Shown: positions 55,330-64,000, counted from the stretch's first letter. The stretch is DNA of 64,000 nt from Bacteroidia bacterium (GCA_030427245.1 JAUHXA010000008.1:62001-126000); one strand, 5' to 3'. The notes: generated from the letters alone by a model not told the origin. A program made the numbers and translations.

Positions 55330-57405
55330 TTACTCCACATTCACCTCCAAATCATAATCCCCTTCGCCTCTAAACGAGTTCACCAACAAAAAATACTCCC
55401 CTGCTTCCAAATTCTCCAATTCCAGTTTTTCATTGGAAGTTTCGGTGATAGAGCGTTTATCATAGTCGTTTTTGGAGGGAATCGCACCTTTTTTGAGGTA
55501 GAGGTCAAAATCCGTTTCCTCTTTATTGCTTTTCATTTCAATGGAGAGTTTTTTACCTACGGAGATTTTATAAATTTTGCTGTCATTGTTGCCTTTCATT
55601 TTTCCTTTGACGAGGGTATTCAGTTTGAGCAACAATACTCCGTCTTCCAATTCAGAAGGTTCGTCCACCTTAGGAGGTGTATCGGTATGGGAGTTCGTGT
55701 CAGTATCGTTTGAAGTATCTCCTGTATCGGTGTCGGTATTCGTATTTTCGTCCTCTTCTTCGGGTAGCAATGCCACTGCTTGTTGAACCGCTTTGAAGGC
55801 ATTCACCTTTCCATAGCCGAACCATTCCGAATGACCATTAGCATCGTAAGTGCCTTTTTGGGTATTGAGCAAAATATCAGGAGTCGTGTCTTCAATTTTG
55901 TCCGTCGAGTCAATGATGATTTGTTTCACTTCCTTTGCAGTGAGGTTGGGGTTTGCAGACCATACCAAACCTGCAAGCCCTGCCACCAAAGGCGTAGCGC
56001 TGGAAGTCCCTCCAAAAAAATGCGTATAACGGCTGTTGGGTGAAAAATACGCTCCTAAACGGAAATTGTCGGTTGTAGTAATGCCTCTACCCTTCAATTT
56101 TTTGCTGAAATCCAAAGGATGGTAATTGTTGCTTGGCGCACAAACGGTTATTTCTTTACCCCAATTGCTGTAAGCTGCTTTTTGGTTGAGGCTCGTTGAA
56201 GCCGAAATCGCCATCACATCGGGATGTGTCGCATTGCCATTCCAAATCGGGTCTCGGTGTTCGTAAATCCGATTGCCTGCCAAATATTTGACTCCTGCCA
56301 CATTTTTCAAGTCCTTCAAAGGCGCATTGAAGTTGTGGGCAGCAAACAAAATCAAACAACCTTTGCCTCTCGGCCCACCTGATTCCGATAATTGGGTCAG
56401 TTTGTCATAGACCAATTGATGCAAAGGCGCATAGACGGGTGGCGGCCCCCAACTGCAAGAAATGACATCGGCGTATTTGCCTACATAGTCAAAAATTTCA
56501 TACAGCAAATTGGCATCTGCTCCAAAAGGAATCCGAACAGGCATAAAAGCACAGCCGGGGGCAATACCCACAACGCCCTCGCCATTGTCTTCTGCAATCG
56601 CTACGCCCGCACAAGGCGTACCGTGAAAATCGGCAGGACCTGGGTTGGGCAATACATCGCCGTCCACAAAATCTTTGGGGTAAACGACTTTACCAACTCC
56701 CTGAAAATCTGGATGCGACATGTCGAAACCATCGTCTAAGACTGCAATCACAATATTTCGATTGCCTTTGGTGATGTCCCATGCTTGAGTGACAGAAATA
56801 TCGGCATCGGCCGCCAATTCTGGACCAGCTTGACTCATCAAATGCCACTGTTGTTGGAATTGGTCGTCGGAAGGAATGTATGCTGTAGAAAAACGGTTAA
56901 TGAGGTTGGGTTCGCAGTAAATTACTTCCTTTTTTTCCATCAAATAGTTGGCTATTTTGACGGGATTGGATTGGGTAGAAGTGGTGATTTGAAGGAGATA
57001 GGTTTGTGGATTGTAGCTTTTGACATAGCGCAGTCGGTATTCCTCCAAATAGTTGTTGATGGTTTCGGTAGAAGTACCTTGTTTGAATTTGACGGTTACT
57101 TTGTCGGTAATGTAATAGCGAGTTTGATTCGTACCCAAAGGTTTGTAGGCATGATGACACACCAAATCAAAGGCTTGTGAGCGAAGGGATGCCATGATTT
57201 GTTCGAGACGGGTATCATCTACTTTGAGTCTATACACCTCATTGAAGGTGTTTTTGACATCCAATACGCCGTCTAATCTTTGAATCAGTTCGAGCTTGCG
57301 AGGCTCATATATATAAACGGTGATGCAATCTGGCTCTTTTTCAAGGTTGATTTTTTTGCCATTTTGCCATAAGTAAGTGCCAATCATTGAAGATTCTAAA
57401 GCCAT
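55330..57405 (-). CDS. Subtilisin-like (S8) serine peptidase with PPC domain, no signal peptide
   Basis: A 691-residue subtilase. Residues about 1-170 form an N-terminal prodomain-like region. The S8 domain follows with Asp224 (IAVLDDGFD), His261 (FHGTPCAG) and Ser468 (GGTSSATP), the canonical triad order. An acidic Asp/Thr-rich linker (about 555-590) leads to a C-terminal PPC domain (about 600-691, KIYKISVGKKLSIEM to GDYDLEVNVE). PPC domains normally occur on secreted proteases, yet the N-terminus (MALESSMIGTYLWQ) has no signal peptide and there is no T9SS sorting domain. Either it acts in the cytoplasm or it leaves by another route. The MITE-like element lies 35 bp upstream of its start. 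Confidence 0.88.
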   Translation of the reverse strand: MALESSMIGTYLWQNGKKINLEKEPDCITVYIYEPRKLELIQRLDGVLDVKNTFNEVYRLKVDDTRLEQIMASLRSQAFDLVCHHAYKPLGTNQTRYYITDKVTVKFKQGTSTETINNYLEEYRLRYVKSYNPQTYLLQITTSTQSNPVKIANYLMEKKEVIYCEPNLINRFSTAYIPSDDQFQQQWHLMSQAGPELAADADISVTQAWDITKGNRNIVIAVLDDGFDMSHPDFQGVGKVVYPKDFVDGDVLPNPGPADFHGTPCAGVAIAEDNGEGVVGIAPGCAFMPVRIPFGADANLLYEIFDYVGKYADVISCSWGPPPVYAPLHQLVYDKLTQLSESGGPRGKGCLILFAAHNFNAPLKDLKNVAGVKYLAGNRIYEHRDPIWNGNATHPDVMAISASTSLNQKAAYSNWGKEITVCAPSNNYHPLDFSKKLKGRGITTTDNFRLGAYFSPNSRYTHFFGGTSSATPLVAGLAGLVWSANPNLTAKEVKQIIIDSTDKIEDTTPDILLNTQKGTYDANGHSEWFGYGKVNAFKAVQQAVALLPEEEDENTNTDTDTGDTSNDTDTNSHTDTPPKVDEPSELEDGVLLLKLNTLVKGKMKGNNDSKIYKISVGKKLSIEMKSNKEETDFDLYLKKGAIPSKNDYDKRSITETSNEKLELENLEAGEYFLLVNSFRGEGDYDLEVNVE

Positions 57406-57440
57406 GCTTGGGTAGTTTAATGTTGATTAGTTGATTAGTG

Positions 57441-57628
57441 ATTACTATTCAGCATCAAGGTAACATCTTTTTCTGCCTTGAAACAAACGTGTTGTAAGGC
57501 AACTATTTAGAAAAGGTGTAATCTTGATGCGGTCGCCTTGCGATTACACCTTTTATTGAAACATTATTGATAATCAACCAATTTTGATTTTTGAAAAGAT
57601 GTCACCTCAAGGCTTGCTGAATAGTAAC
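57441..57628. mobile_element. 188-bp MITE-like palindromic element
   Basis: Long imperfect terminal inverted repeats: TTACTATTCAGCA then TCAAGGTAACATCTTTTT on the left (57441-57472), and the complement AAAAGATGTCACCTCAAGG then TGCTGAATAGTAA on the right (57594-57628). Nested inside are a small hairpin (TGCCTT..AAGGCA) and a 13-bp perfect stem AAAAGGTGTAATC/GATTACACCTTTT (57511-57554), whose core also occurs at 18127-18177. It is non-coding and lies between two minus-strand genes. Confidence 0.75.
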
Positions 57629-57704
57629 GGTTAGTGATTAGTAAACCAGTAGTTAATTTGGACTTTGTTCCTTCGCCCAAAGTCTAAAACTAATTACCAG
57701 TGTA

Positions 57705-60143
57705 CTAATTGTCAAATTCATCATTGAAGTCGTAGGTATCGTCTGTTTCAGTAGAACTTGTATCATCTGGAGAGCCTGGATCTGCTACACTCGGAAGTTT
57801 TTCGGCATATTTACTACAATCCGTTTCGATGCTCATGCGATAAGGTTTTTCAAAACGAGCAGTTTGGAGGATATTCAGCGAACTATCCGCATACACCCGT
57901 TTCATAAACTCCGCAAAAACGGGCAAGGCCATATTCGAGCCCGCTCCCAATCGAGTAGAACGAAAACGAATTTGCTTTTCGTCTCCTCCACTCCATGTTC
58001 CTCCTACCAAATTTGGGGTGAAACCCATGAACCAACCATCCGAGTTGTCGTTGGTTGTTCCCGTTTTACCCGCTATTTCTCCTTCAAATTGGTATTTCCA
58101 TCGCAATCGGCGAGCCGTACCTTTGTCGACTACATCTTTCAAAAGTGAAATCATGGCATAAGCTGTTTGCTCACTCATGACCTCCTCTACGTGAGGTACC
58201 CAAAGCTTCAAAGGCGTGCCACTCTTATCTTCAATGCGAATAATGGGGTAAGGTTGTGTGTAAAAACCCTTGTTGGCGAAGGTGCTATAAGCTCCTACCA
58301 TTTCAAAAACCGAAATATCGGGCGTTCCCAAGCAGATAGAAGGATAAGGATCCATGTGGCTTTCTATGCCCATTTTTCGGGCAAGTTGAATCACCGCATC
58401 GGGACTTGTCATGTATTTCATCAGGTAAGCCGTAATCCGATTGATGGAGTGTGCCAATCCTGTTTTGAGGGTAATCATCCGTCCATTGTAGAGCGAACCC
58501 GCATTTTTAGGAGTCCAATTGTTGAATTTTTCAAAAGTTACCGGCACATTCGGAACTTTACGACAAGGCGACCATCCGCTTTGAACCGCAAGTGTATAAA
58601 CAAATGGTTTGAAAGTCGAACCTACTTGACGTTTGGAAGATATTCGTACATTGTCGTATTTGAAGTGTTTGTGGTTGATACCCCCTACCCAAGCCAAAAT
58701 ATGCCCACTTTGGGGATCAGTGACCATCATTCCTGTATGCAAAAACATTTTGTAGTATTTGATGGAATCAATCGGTGCGAGGGTCGTATCTATTTCGTAG
58801 TAATAATAGCTACTGTCAACGGCCGGAAGTGGATAGGTGATGTGGTGATTGGCGAGATCCTCTTTTCCTTCCCAAGAAAAAATTTCCATATCGGTGGGCG
58901 CATGAAAGATTTTTTCAATTTCCTTTTCTGATAAGTCGGTGTTGTTTTTCAGGTTTTTGTAGCGGTCGCTGTTTTTGATAGCCCTGTAAATCAACTCATT
59001 CGTTCCGTGCCAAGCTTCTCCAGCCTTGACCTGTACGGCCTTCATTCTTGCCCCATCCAGAGTAATTTCCCAAGGCTTGTTGGTTGTCCAATGTTCGTAA
59101 AACTGCTTTTGAAGTTCTCTCATGTGCACCCCCATTGCTACTTCTGCATAGGCTTGCATTTTGGAGTTGACCGTAGTATATATTTTCAAACCATCTCTAA
59201 ATACATCGTAGCTTGTGCCATCTACTTTTACTTGGTTTTTAGACCAGTCCTTCATAGTTGCTTTGATGTATTCCCGAAAATAAGTTCCCAATCCTTCGTT
59301 GTGATCTTGTTGGCGGTAATTGGTTACAAGCGGCAATTGTTGAATAGAATCGGATTCCGCAGAGGAGATTTTGTTGTATTTCGCCATCTGTCCAATGACC
59401 ACATTTCGGCGGCGTTTGGACAACTCGGGATTTCTGATAGGATTGAATTTAGTACTTGCTTTCAACATTCCCACCAAAACGGCGGCTTCTTGAACGTCCA
59501 ATTCGATGGGTTGTTTATTGAAGTAAACCTTTGAGGCAGATTTGATTCCGTGTGCATTGTTGCTGAAAGGAACGGTGTTGAGGTACATGGTCATGATTTC
59601 CTCTTTGGTATAACCTTTTTCCAATCGAACGGCAATGACCCATTCCTTCAATTTTTGTTTGACACGTTCTATCTTATTGCGGGTTTGCACACCGTGAAAT
59701 AAGTTTTTGGCAAGCTGTTGGGTAATCGTACTTGCGCCTCCGTCTTTTCCCATTCTAATGATTGCCCGCACCAAGGAGCGAAAATCTATTCCTGAATGTT
59801 CTTCAAAACGCACATCTTCTGTGGCTACTAAAGCTTTGATAAGGTTGGGTGAAATCTCATCGTAAGATACATTGGAACGATTCTCAATGAAAAATTTCCC
59901 GAGCAACACAGAGTCCGCAGAATACACCTCCGAAGCCAGCGAATTTTTTGGGCTTTCTAACTCTACAAAACTAGGAAGTCTCCCAAACATTCCATTGGAG
60001 ATTCCCCAAAACAACAAAAAGAAAGAAAGTATTCCTATAAAAAAAGCTCCCCAAAGAAAATAAATAATCATTCGGGCAAAGCTCCTTTTTTTTGGCTTAG
60101 TTGCTTTATTGTCAGTAGAATTTGCTTGTTTATTAGAATCCAT
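57705..60143 (-). CDS. Penicillin-binding protein 1A (bifunctional transglycosylase/transpeptidase)
   Basis: An 812-residue class A PBP. A short cytoplasmic tail and TM helix (about residues 25-50) precede a GT51 glycosyltransferase with the catalytic Glu in ATEDVRFEEHSGID and the STITQQLAKNLF motif. The transpeptidase has SxxK in RQVGSTFKPF, SxN-type SINRI in GLAHSINRITAY, and KTGTTNDN. It polymerises and cross-links peptidoglycan at the inner membrane. The C-terminus is acidic and low-complexity (DDTSSTETDDTYDFNDEFDN). It is in the same direction as the MCE and amidase genes, forming an envelope cluster. A hairpin between this gene and the MCE gene suggests at least partly separate transcripts. 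Confidence 0.93.
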   Translation of the reverse strand: MDSNKQANSTDNKATKPKKRSFARMIIYFLWGAFFIGILSFFLLFWGISNGMFGRLPSFVELESPKNSLASEVYSADSVLLGKFFIENRSNVSYDEISPNLIKALVATEDVRFEEHSGIDFRSLVRAIIRMGKDGGASTITQQLAKNLFHGVQTRNKIERVKQKLKEWVIAVRLEKGYTKEEIMTMYLNTVPFSNNAHGIKSASKVYFNKQPIELDVQEAAVLVGMLKASTKFNPIRNPELSKRRRNVVIGQMAKYNKISSAESDSIQQLPLVTNYRQQDHNEGLGTYFREYIKATMKDWSKNQVKVDGTSYDVFRDGLKIYTTVNSKMQAYAEVAMGVHMRELQKQFYEHWTTNKPWEITLDGARMKAVQVKAGEAWHGTNELIYRAIKNSDRYKNLKNNTDLSEKEIEKIFHAPTDMEIFSWEGKEDLANHHITYPLPAVDSSYYYYEIDTTLAPIDSIKYYKMFLHTGMMVTDPQSGHILAWVGGINHKHFKYDNVRISSKRQVGSTFKPFVYTLAVQSGWSPCRKVPNVPVTFEKFNNWTPKNAGSLYNGRMITLKTGLAHSINRITAYLMKYMTSPDAVIQLARKMGIESHMDPYPSICLGTPDISVFEMVGAYSTFANKGFYTQPYPIIRIEDKSGTPLKLWVPHVEEVMSEQTAYAMISLLKDVVDKGTARRLRWKYQFEGEIAGKTGTTNDNSDGWFMGFTPNLVGGTWSGGDEKQIRFRSTRLGAGSNMALPVFAEFMKRVYADSSLNILQTARFEKPYRMSIETDCSKYAEKLPSVADPGSPDDTSSTETDDTYDFNDEFDN

Positions 60144-60164
60144 TGGTGGTCTTTGGTTTAATAA

Positions 60165-60193
60165 GAATCGGATACCTTGGAGGTATCCGATTC
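60165..60193 (-). terminator. 12-bp perfect hairpin between the MCE and PBP1A genes
   Basis: GAATCGGATACC and its complement flank a 5-nt loop; on the minus strand it is followed by TTATT. It lies 44 bp after the MCE stop and 22 bp before the PBP1A start, so it may be an attenuator or terminator. Confidence 0.6.
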
Positions 60194-60236
60194 CTACCTA
60201 TTTAGAATAGCAAAAATAAGGTTTTTTCGTTATTTT

Positions 60237-61352
60237 TTAGTATTTTTCTTTCTCCACAGTTTCATCGTTTCCTTTTTTGCTTTCTTTCTTCTTTCTTTCC
60301 TCTTCCTCCTTTCTTTTTTTCTCTTCTTTTTTCTCTTTCTTATTTCCTCCGCCAATCGAAATCAAAGAAAAGCTTACATAGTCTTTCGGATTTTGTTGAA
60401 AATCAACCAACAAACTATTGAGGCTTTCAGCGGTATCTTCTAAGTTGTCATATAGGGCCTCGTCTTTCATCACCTTTCCTATCGTACCTTGTCCTGCTTC
60501 AATACTGCTCATCATGGCGTTTATTTGTGTCAAAGTTGCCTGAGTTTGTGCAGCCATCTCTTCCAGCTCCAAATTGGAAAACTTCTTGGTGAGTGTATTC
60601 GTATTGTCCAGTACTTGGTCAAATTTTGTCTTCGTTCCATGCAAACCTGCCGTCAATTTCTGTAAATCTCCGCTTGCAGTTTGAAAATTGGTCAAACTCA
60701 CACTGATTTTGTCGAGGTCTCTTTCGGTGAATTGATTGAGGTTAGCCGTCAGACCATTCATATTGTCCAAAGTTCCTTTCAAATCATTGACTACCTCTCC
60801 CATGTTGTTGAAGGCGGTCTTGAACTCATTAGAACGCATCAAAAGTTTGACTTCAATCAAGGTTGAATCCAAAGAAGTCAGCATGTTTTCCACCTTGTCT
60901 TTAATGGGGAGCAATTCTTCTAAAGCCAACTCAGTGATTCCCAATTCAATAATCCCTTGAAGCGTATCGCCAGAAGCTGCATACTGAAGGCCCTTCAATG
61001 TTCGAGCTTCTCCTAAGTCCACATCCATTGCCTTATCGCCCAATAATCCCGAGCTGACAATCTTGACCTTCGTACTCTTGGGCAGATTGACTTCTTTGTC
61101 AACGGTAAACTTGACCACCAACTTGCCTGAACGGTCGGGTTTTAGAAAAATATCTTCTACCATCCCAATTTGAAAGCCATTAATCTGGACAGGATTAGAA
61201 GTCGCCAAACCATCTATGCGGTCATAAACGGCATAGAAAGTATTGTCAGACGAAAAGAGGTCTTTTCCCTTCAAATAATTGTAACCAAAAATGAGAATGA
61301 TAATAGCTGCAATAGCTAATACGCCTACTTTGGCTTCGTTGGAAATCTTCAA
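60237..61352 (-). CDS. MlaD/MCE-family lipid-transport substrate-binding protein
   Basis: A 371-residue protein with one N-terminal TM helix (about residues 8-26) and an MlaD/MCE domain (about 37-115; DRIDGLATSNPVQINGFQIGMVEDI). A long coiled-coil-like region (about 150-310) with repeated Asn/Leu heptads and a highly charged Lys/Glu tail follow. MCE proteins bind phospholipid and connect an inner-membrane ABC transporter (MlaEF type) to the outer membrane; no MlaE or MlaF gene is in the window. The start is TTG (61350-61352), since family members open with MKIS-x-E and no ATG lies near. Its neighbours amidase and LptD support an envelope role. Confidence 0.85.
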   Translation of the reverse strand: MKISNEAKVGVLAIAAIIILIFGYNYLKGKDLFSSDNTFYAVYDRIDGLATSNPVQINGFQIGMVEDIFLKPDRSGKLVVKFTVDKEVNLPKSTKVKIVSSGLLGDKAMDVDLGEARTLKGLQYAASGDTLQGIIELGITELALEELLPIKDKVENMLTSLDSTLIEVKLLMRSNEFKTAFNNMGEVVNDLKGTLDNMNGLTANLNQFTERDLDKISVSLTNFQTASGDLQKLTAGLHGTKTKFDQVLDNTNTLTKKFSNLELEEMAAQTQATLTQINAMMSSIEAGQGTIGKVMKDEALYDNLEDTAESLNSLLVDFQQNPKDYVSFSLISIGGGNKKEKKEEKKRKEEEERKKKESKKGNDETVEKEKY

Positions 61353-61460
61353 AATTTTGGGTTTTATAGTTAGTTAATTCTTCTTAGAAGCAAGAGGTAG
61401 TAAGTAGGAAGCAAGACTCTATCCATTTAAGTCTTACTTCTTGCTTCTTGCCTCTCATCT

Positions 61461-62582
61461 TCAATTGACAATCCGTTTCCCATTGCTATACAGTACGATT
61501 TGTGCATGTTTGAAGCCTGCGCCTTTCATATCCTTCAATGCTGTCAAGGCAGCATTGTAATCGTAAAACTGAGTCGCTAAGATGTATTGTTTGATACCTC
61601 TTGGGTTTTCTTCAATGTCAATTTTGCCTACTCGCTTGAAGTCAGGATTTCCCAAATCCAAGGATTGATAGGCATTGTATAGTTGTACTTTGTATATCAA
61701 ACTGGAAGATTCTTCCTTAGACGATTGAGCCGTATGTCCCATGTCCGTCCTTTTGATTTTGTTCGCTTGTGATAAAGCAACACCTTCCAGCTTGGATTTG
61801 TATTCTTTAAATGCTCTGTAAATAGCCGATGCGATATAGGTTTGACCTTGATCCGACTTCAAAAACGCTTCTTCGGACGAATTGGTCAAAAAACCTGCCT
61901 CGACCAATACACTCGGCATTCCTGTTTTGTAAAGCACCAAGAAACTTTCTTGTTTCACTCCTCGACTGTTTCGTTTGGCTTTGTGTTTGAACTCTTTCTC
62001 AATGGAAGAAGCAAAGTCAATACTTTGGTTCAAAAAAGCATTTTGATACAAAGAAAAAACAATATTACTCTCATAATCGTCCAAGTTGAAGCCATCGTAG
62101 TGATGCTCGTAGTTGTTTTCGAGCAAAATTACTGAATTTTCACGCCTCGATACATCTAAATTTTCAGCCGATTTATCCAAACCCATAATATAGGTTTCGG
62201 TACCGTGAACATTCGTATGGTTTTTAGCAGCATTGCAGTGAATCGAAATAAACAAGTCTGCTTGATTGCGATTCGCTATTGCAGCCCTTTCGTGCAACTC
62301 TATGAAAGTGTCCGTCTTTCGAGTATAAATGACTTTGACCCCTTCAATGTTTTGCTCAATGTAACTTCCCAACTTTAAGGCAATTTTTAACGCAATGTCT
62401 TTTTCTTGGCTGTGTTTACCCAAACAACCTGTGTCTTTTCCACCGTGCCCAGCATCAATAACCACTGTTTTGACGGTATAAAATGGAACATTCAAAAAGG
62501 CCTTAACTCGTCCCGATACTTCGGGAATTATTGACAAACACACTAACAGAACAATTGAACTAAGTAACAGTTTATTTTTCAT
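61461..62582 (-). CDS. N-acetylmuramoyl-L-alanine amidase (Amidase_3)
   Basis: A 373-residue periplasmic zinc amidase that cleaves the amide bond between MurNAc and the stem peptide. The signal/anchor helix (about residues 5-24) is followed by the Amidase_3 domain with zinc ligands and catalytic Glu in VVIDAGHGGKDTG, the ELHERAAIANR block, FISIHCNAA, and the late VLVEAGFLTN. The C-terminal portion (about 300-373, KVQLYNAYQSLDL to ALKDMKGAGFKHAQIVLY) resembles a SPOR-like peptidoglycan-binding domain. It is divergent from the LptD gene across a 252-bp promoter region and upstream of the MCE gene. Confidence 0.92.
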   Translation of the reverse strand: MKNKLLLSSIVLLVCLSIIPEVSGRVKAFLNVPFYTVKTVVIDAGHGGKDTGCLGKHSQEKDIALKIALKLGSYIEQNIEGVKVIYTRKTDTFIELHERAAIANRNQADLFISIHCNAAKNHTNVHGTETYIMGLDKSAENLDVSRRENSVILLENNYEHHYDGFNLDDYESNIVFSLYQNAFLNQSIDFASSIEKEFKHKAKRNSRGVKQESFLVLYKTGMPSVLVEAGFLTNSSEEAFLKSDQGQTYIASAIYRAFKEYKSKLEGVALSQANKIKRTDMGHTAQSSKEESSSLIYKVQLYNAYQSLDLGNPDFKRVGKIDIEENPRGIKQYILATQFYDYNAALTALKDMKGAGFKHAQIVLYSNGKRIVN

Positions 62583-62767
62583 GGCAGTAAATTTTTGTGA
62601 TTCGTGATTAGTTGAATCGTAAAAGGTGATTAGTCGTTTACTTAAACAATTTATTCATCTGATTATTTTTTATCCAGACCAATTACGAGCCTCTAATTAT
62701 CAATCACTCCAATGAGGCATCTTTATCATTAAAAAGTACGTTTCTTTTTTGAAGTCAATTAAAGTTT

Positions 62768-62775
62768 TACATTTG
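62768..62775 (+). promoter_or_regulatory. Possible -7 element (TACATTTG) for the LptD gene
   Basis: Matches TAnnTTTG about 60 bp before the TTG start at 62835; a TTTG at 62748-62751 could be the -33 element, although the spacing is short. Confidence 0.4.
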
Positions 62776-62834
62776 CGAGTGGTAAAATCATTCGCTAATA
62801 TAGGATAATTTGGAATTAAAATTCATAAACATCA

Positions 62835-64000
62835 TTGATAATACGAATTCAAATATATATACTACTTTCTGTTTTTGTAAACCTACCTCTTTTTGCTCAG
62901 ACTGATTCCACTGCAACAAGTTTAAACGAATTTGCAGACAGCCTATTGCAGCAAAAAGCAGATACTTTGTTTACAGACACATTGAGCCAAAGCAAAGACA
63001 GCTTGAAGGTACAAACAGGAGTAAGTTATGATTTGAAAATGGCGAAAGATACATTGGAGGCCATTGTAAAATACAGCGCTTCTGATTCAATGGTTTACGA
63101 CATTGCCAATGAAAGAATCTATCTCTATGGATCGGCACATATAGAGCAAGACAAGCTCAATTTGGATGCCGAGAGAATTACCTTCAATTATACCGCCAGA
63201 ACTGTTAATGCCATTGGTGTGCAAGATTCGTTGGGTAATTGGAAAGGTAAACCCATTTTCAAAGATTCGGGGCAAGAGTTTGAGTCAGATGAAATTACCT
63301 ACAATTTTGACACCAAAAAAGGAAAAATTCGGAAATTGTTGACCCAGCAGGGGGATGGAATTTTGATAGGGGAGCAGGTAAAAAAGAATGAGCGGGATGA
63401 AATGTTTGTCCAAGATGCTTACTATACGACCTGCAATTTAGAACATCCTCACTACAAAATCAAGGTCAATAAACTAAAGGTGATTCCCAAAAAACTGATT
63501 GTATCGGGTCCTGCACAATTGGAAATTGCTGATATTCCCACGCCTTTGGTATTACCGTTTGGCATTTTTCCATTGATGGAAGAACAAACTTCGGGGGTCA
63601 TCTTTCCTTCTTATGGTTATTCACCTGATGCGGGGTATTATTTGCAGCGAGGCGGATGGTATTTTGCCTTGGGCGAATACTTGGATTTGGCGATTACGGG
63701 CGATATTTATTCACAGGGTAGGTGGAGACTCAACGCTGCGAGCCGCTACAAAAAACGCTATCACTATACAGGTAGCTTCAATCTCGAATATGGTGTCATT
63801 CCTTCGGGACGCACGTTTACAGATGCTTTTACGACACGTAACCAATTCTCAGTCAGGTGGTCGCACAGTCAAGATCCTAAATCCATACCTAATAGTACCT
63901 TTTCGAGTAGTGTGAATTTTGGAACGAGTAGCTACAACCGAGAGTTTGAAACCTCCAATGAGCAAGTCCTCACCAACACTCTATCCTCAAGCATCAACTA
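62835..64000 (+). CDS. lptD: LptD-like LPS assembly outer-membrane protein, N-terminal part (runs off the window)
   Basis: An open frame of 388 codons with no stop before the window end. A stop at 62826-62828 and the lack of an ATG make TTG 62835 the likely start. It gives a signal peptide (MIIRIQIYILLSVFVNLPLF, ending AQ) and mature N-terminus TDSTATS. Residues about 70-200 form an OstA/LptD-type beta-jellyroll (DSMVYDIANERIYLYGSAH, DEITYNFDTKKGKI). The following region has the DAYYTTCNLEHPHYKI motif and the start of a barrel (GYYLQRGGWYFALGEYLDLAI, RWRLNAASRYKKRYHY). LptD inserts LPS into the outer membrane. The paired amidase and MCE genes on the other strand fit Bacteroidota synteny. Confidence 0.88.
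   Translation, partial: MIIRIQIYILLSVFVNLPLFAQTDSTATSLNEFADSLLQQKADTLFTDTLSQSKDSLKVQTGVSYDLKMAKDTLEAIVKYSASDSMVYDIANERIYLYGSAHIEQDKLNLDAERITFNYTARTVNAIGVQDSLGNWKGKPIFKDSGQEFESDEITYNFDTKKGKIRKLLTQQGDGILIGEQVKKNERDEMFVQDAYYTTCNLEHPHYKIKVNKLKVIPKKLIVSGPAQLEIADIPTPLVLPFGIFPLMEEQTSGVIFPSYGYSPDAGYYLQRGGWYFALGEYLDLAITGDIYSQGRWRLNAASRYKKRYHYTGSFNLEYGVIPSGRTFTDAFTTRNQFSVRWSHSQDPKSIPNSTFSSSVNFGTSSYNREFETSNEQVLTNTLSSSIN

Noticed and set aside
57430-57645. TTAGTGATTA on both sides of the 188-bp element as a target-site duplication
   Set aside because: Similar GTGATTAGT phrases recur in other intergenic DNA (for example near 62600), and the copies are not placed symmetrically at the element ends.
1-64000. 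tRNA, rRNA or riboswitch genes
   Set aside because: No cloverleaf with conserved T-loop GTTCRA context, no rRNA signature and no recognisable riboswitch core was found by reading. A covariance search would be decisive.

Overview
The window looks like chromosomal DNA of a Bacteroidota bacterium, probably from the Saprospiria or a nearby marine/sludge lineage; the genus cannot be told. The evidence is low-to-moderate GC, Bacteroidota-type promoters (TAnnTTTG), no Shine-Dalgarno-type leaders, several proteins with C-terminal type IX secretion (T9SS) sorting domains, gingipain-type C25 peptidases of the PorU2 kind, and an envelope cluster of MlaD-type MCE protein, amidase and LptD. No tRNA, rRNA or CRISPR array was seen.

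Layout. 0-4 kb: a cytochrome c peroxidase 3' remnant, then a copper-handling operon (multicopper oxidase fused to a CopB-like barrel, DUF3347 lipoprotein, DUF305 membrane protein). 4.2-5.6 kb: a T9SS cargo protein. 5.7-10 kb: the lower meta-cleavage pathway (hydratase, acylating acetaldehyde dehydrogenase, 4-hydroxy-2-oxovalerate aldolase). It carries an SMI1/KNR4 gene and is split by 46-bp tandem arrays in opposite orientation around a four-helix-bundle gene broken by a nonsense codon. 10-20 kb: prolyl oligopeptidase, a C25 peptidase homologue whose catalytic Cys is Ser, a sodium:solute symporter, a receiver-only response regulator and a Tat-type TIM-barrel lipoprotein. 20-26 kb: a hexapeptide acyltransferase, then two convergent overlapping lipid genes: a WS/DGAT with a C-terminal SCP2 domain, and a three-domain GPAT-HAD-LPLAT fusion. 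Together these could cover glycerol-3-phosphate to storage lipid. An AlkD-type gene with a nonsense codon follows.

26.9-36.3 kb is a visibly AT-rich surface-protein island. It opens with a (CCTTT)13 microsatellite and holds two proteins sharing an N-terminal PKD-like domain (one with a transglutaminase-like Cys/His/Asp set, one with an HExxH metallopeptidase motif), each followed by a predicted lipoprotein. It ends with a large SprB-repeat/propeller/T9SS adhesin gene interrupted by two different non-coding insertion elements. Removing each element with one target duplication restores a single 1227-residue frame.

36.3-42.5 kb: a small secreted protein, 81-bp repeats and the active-site-intact PorU2-like peptidase. 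42.5-52.4 kb: McrBC with two base-reading (EVE/PUA-like) domains and an AAA/PD-(D/E)XK gene. These modules are separated by copies of the 3' end of a dockerin-terminated, haem-binding HzsA-like propeller gene, as if modules had accumulated at that gene's 3' end. 52.4-57.4 kb: DoxX, another T9SS protein and a subtilase without a signal peptide. 57.4-64 kb: a MITE-like palindromic element, then envelope genes (PBP1A, MlaD-type MCE protein, amidase) divergent from an LptD gene that runs off the end. The T9SS apparatus itself is not here.
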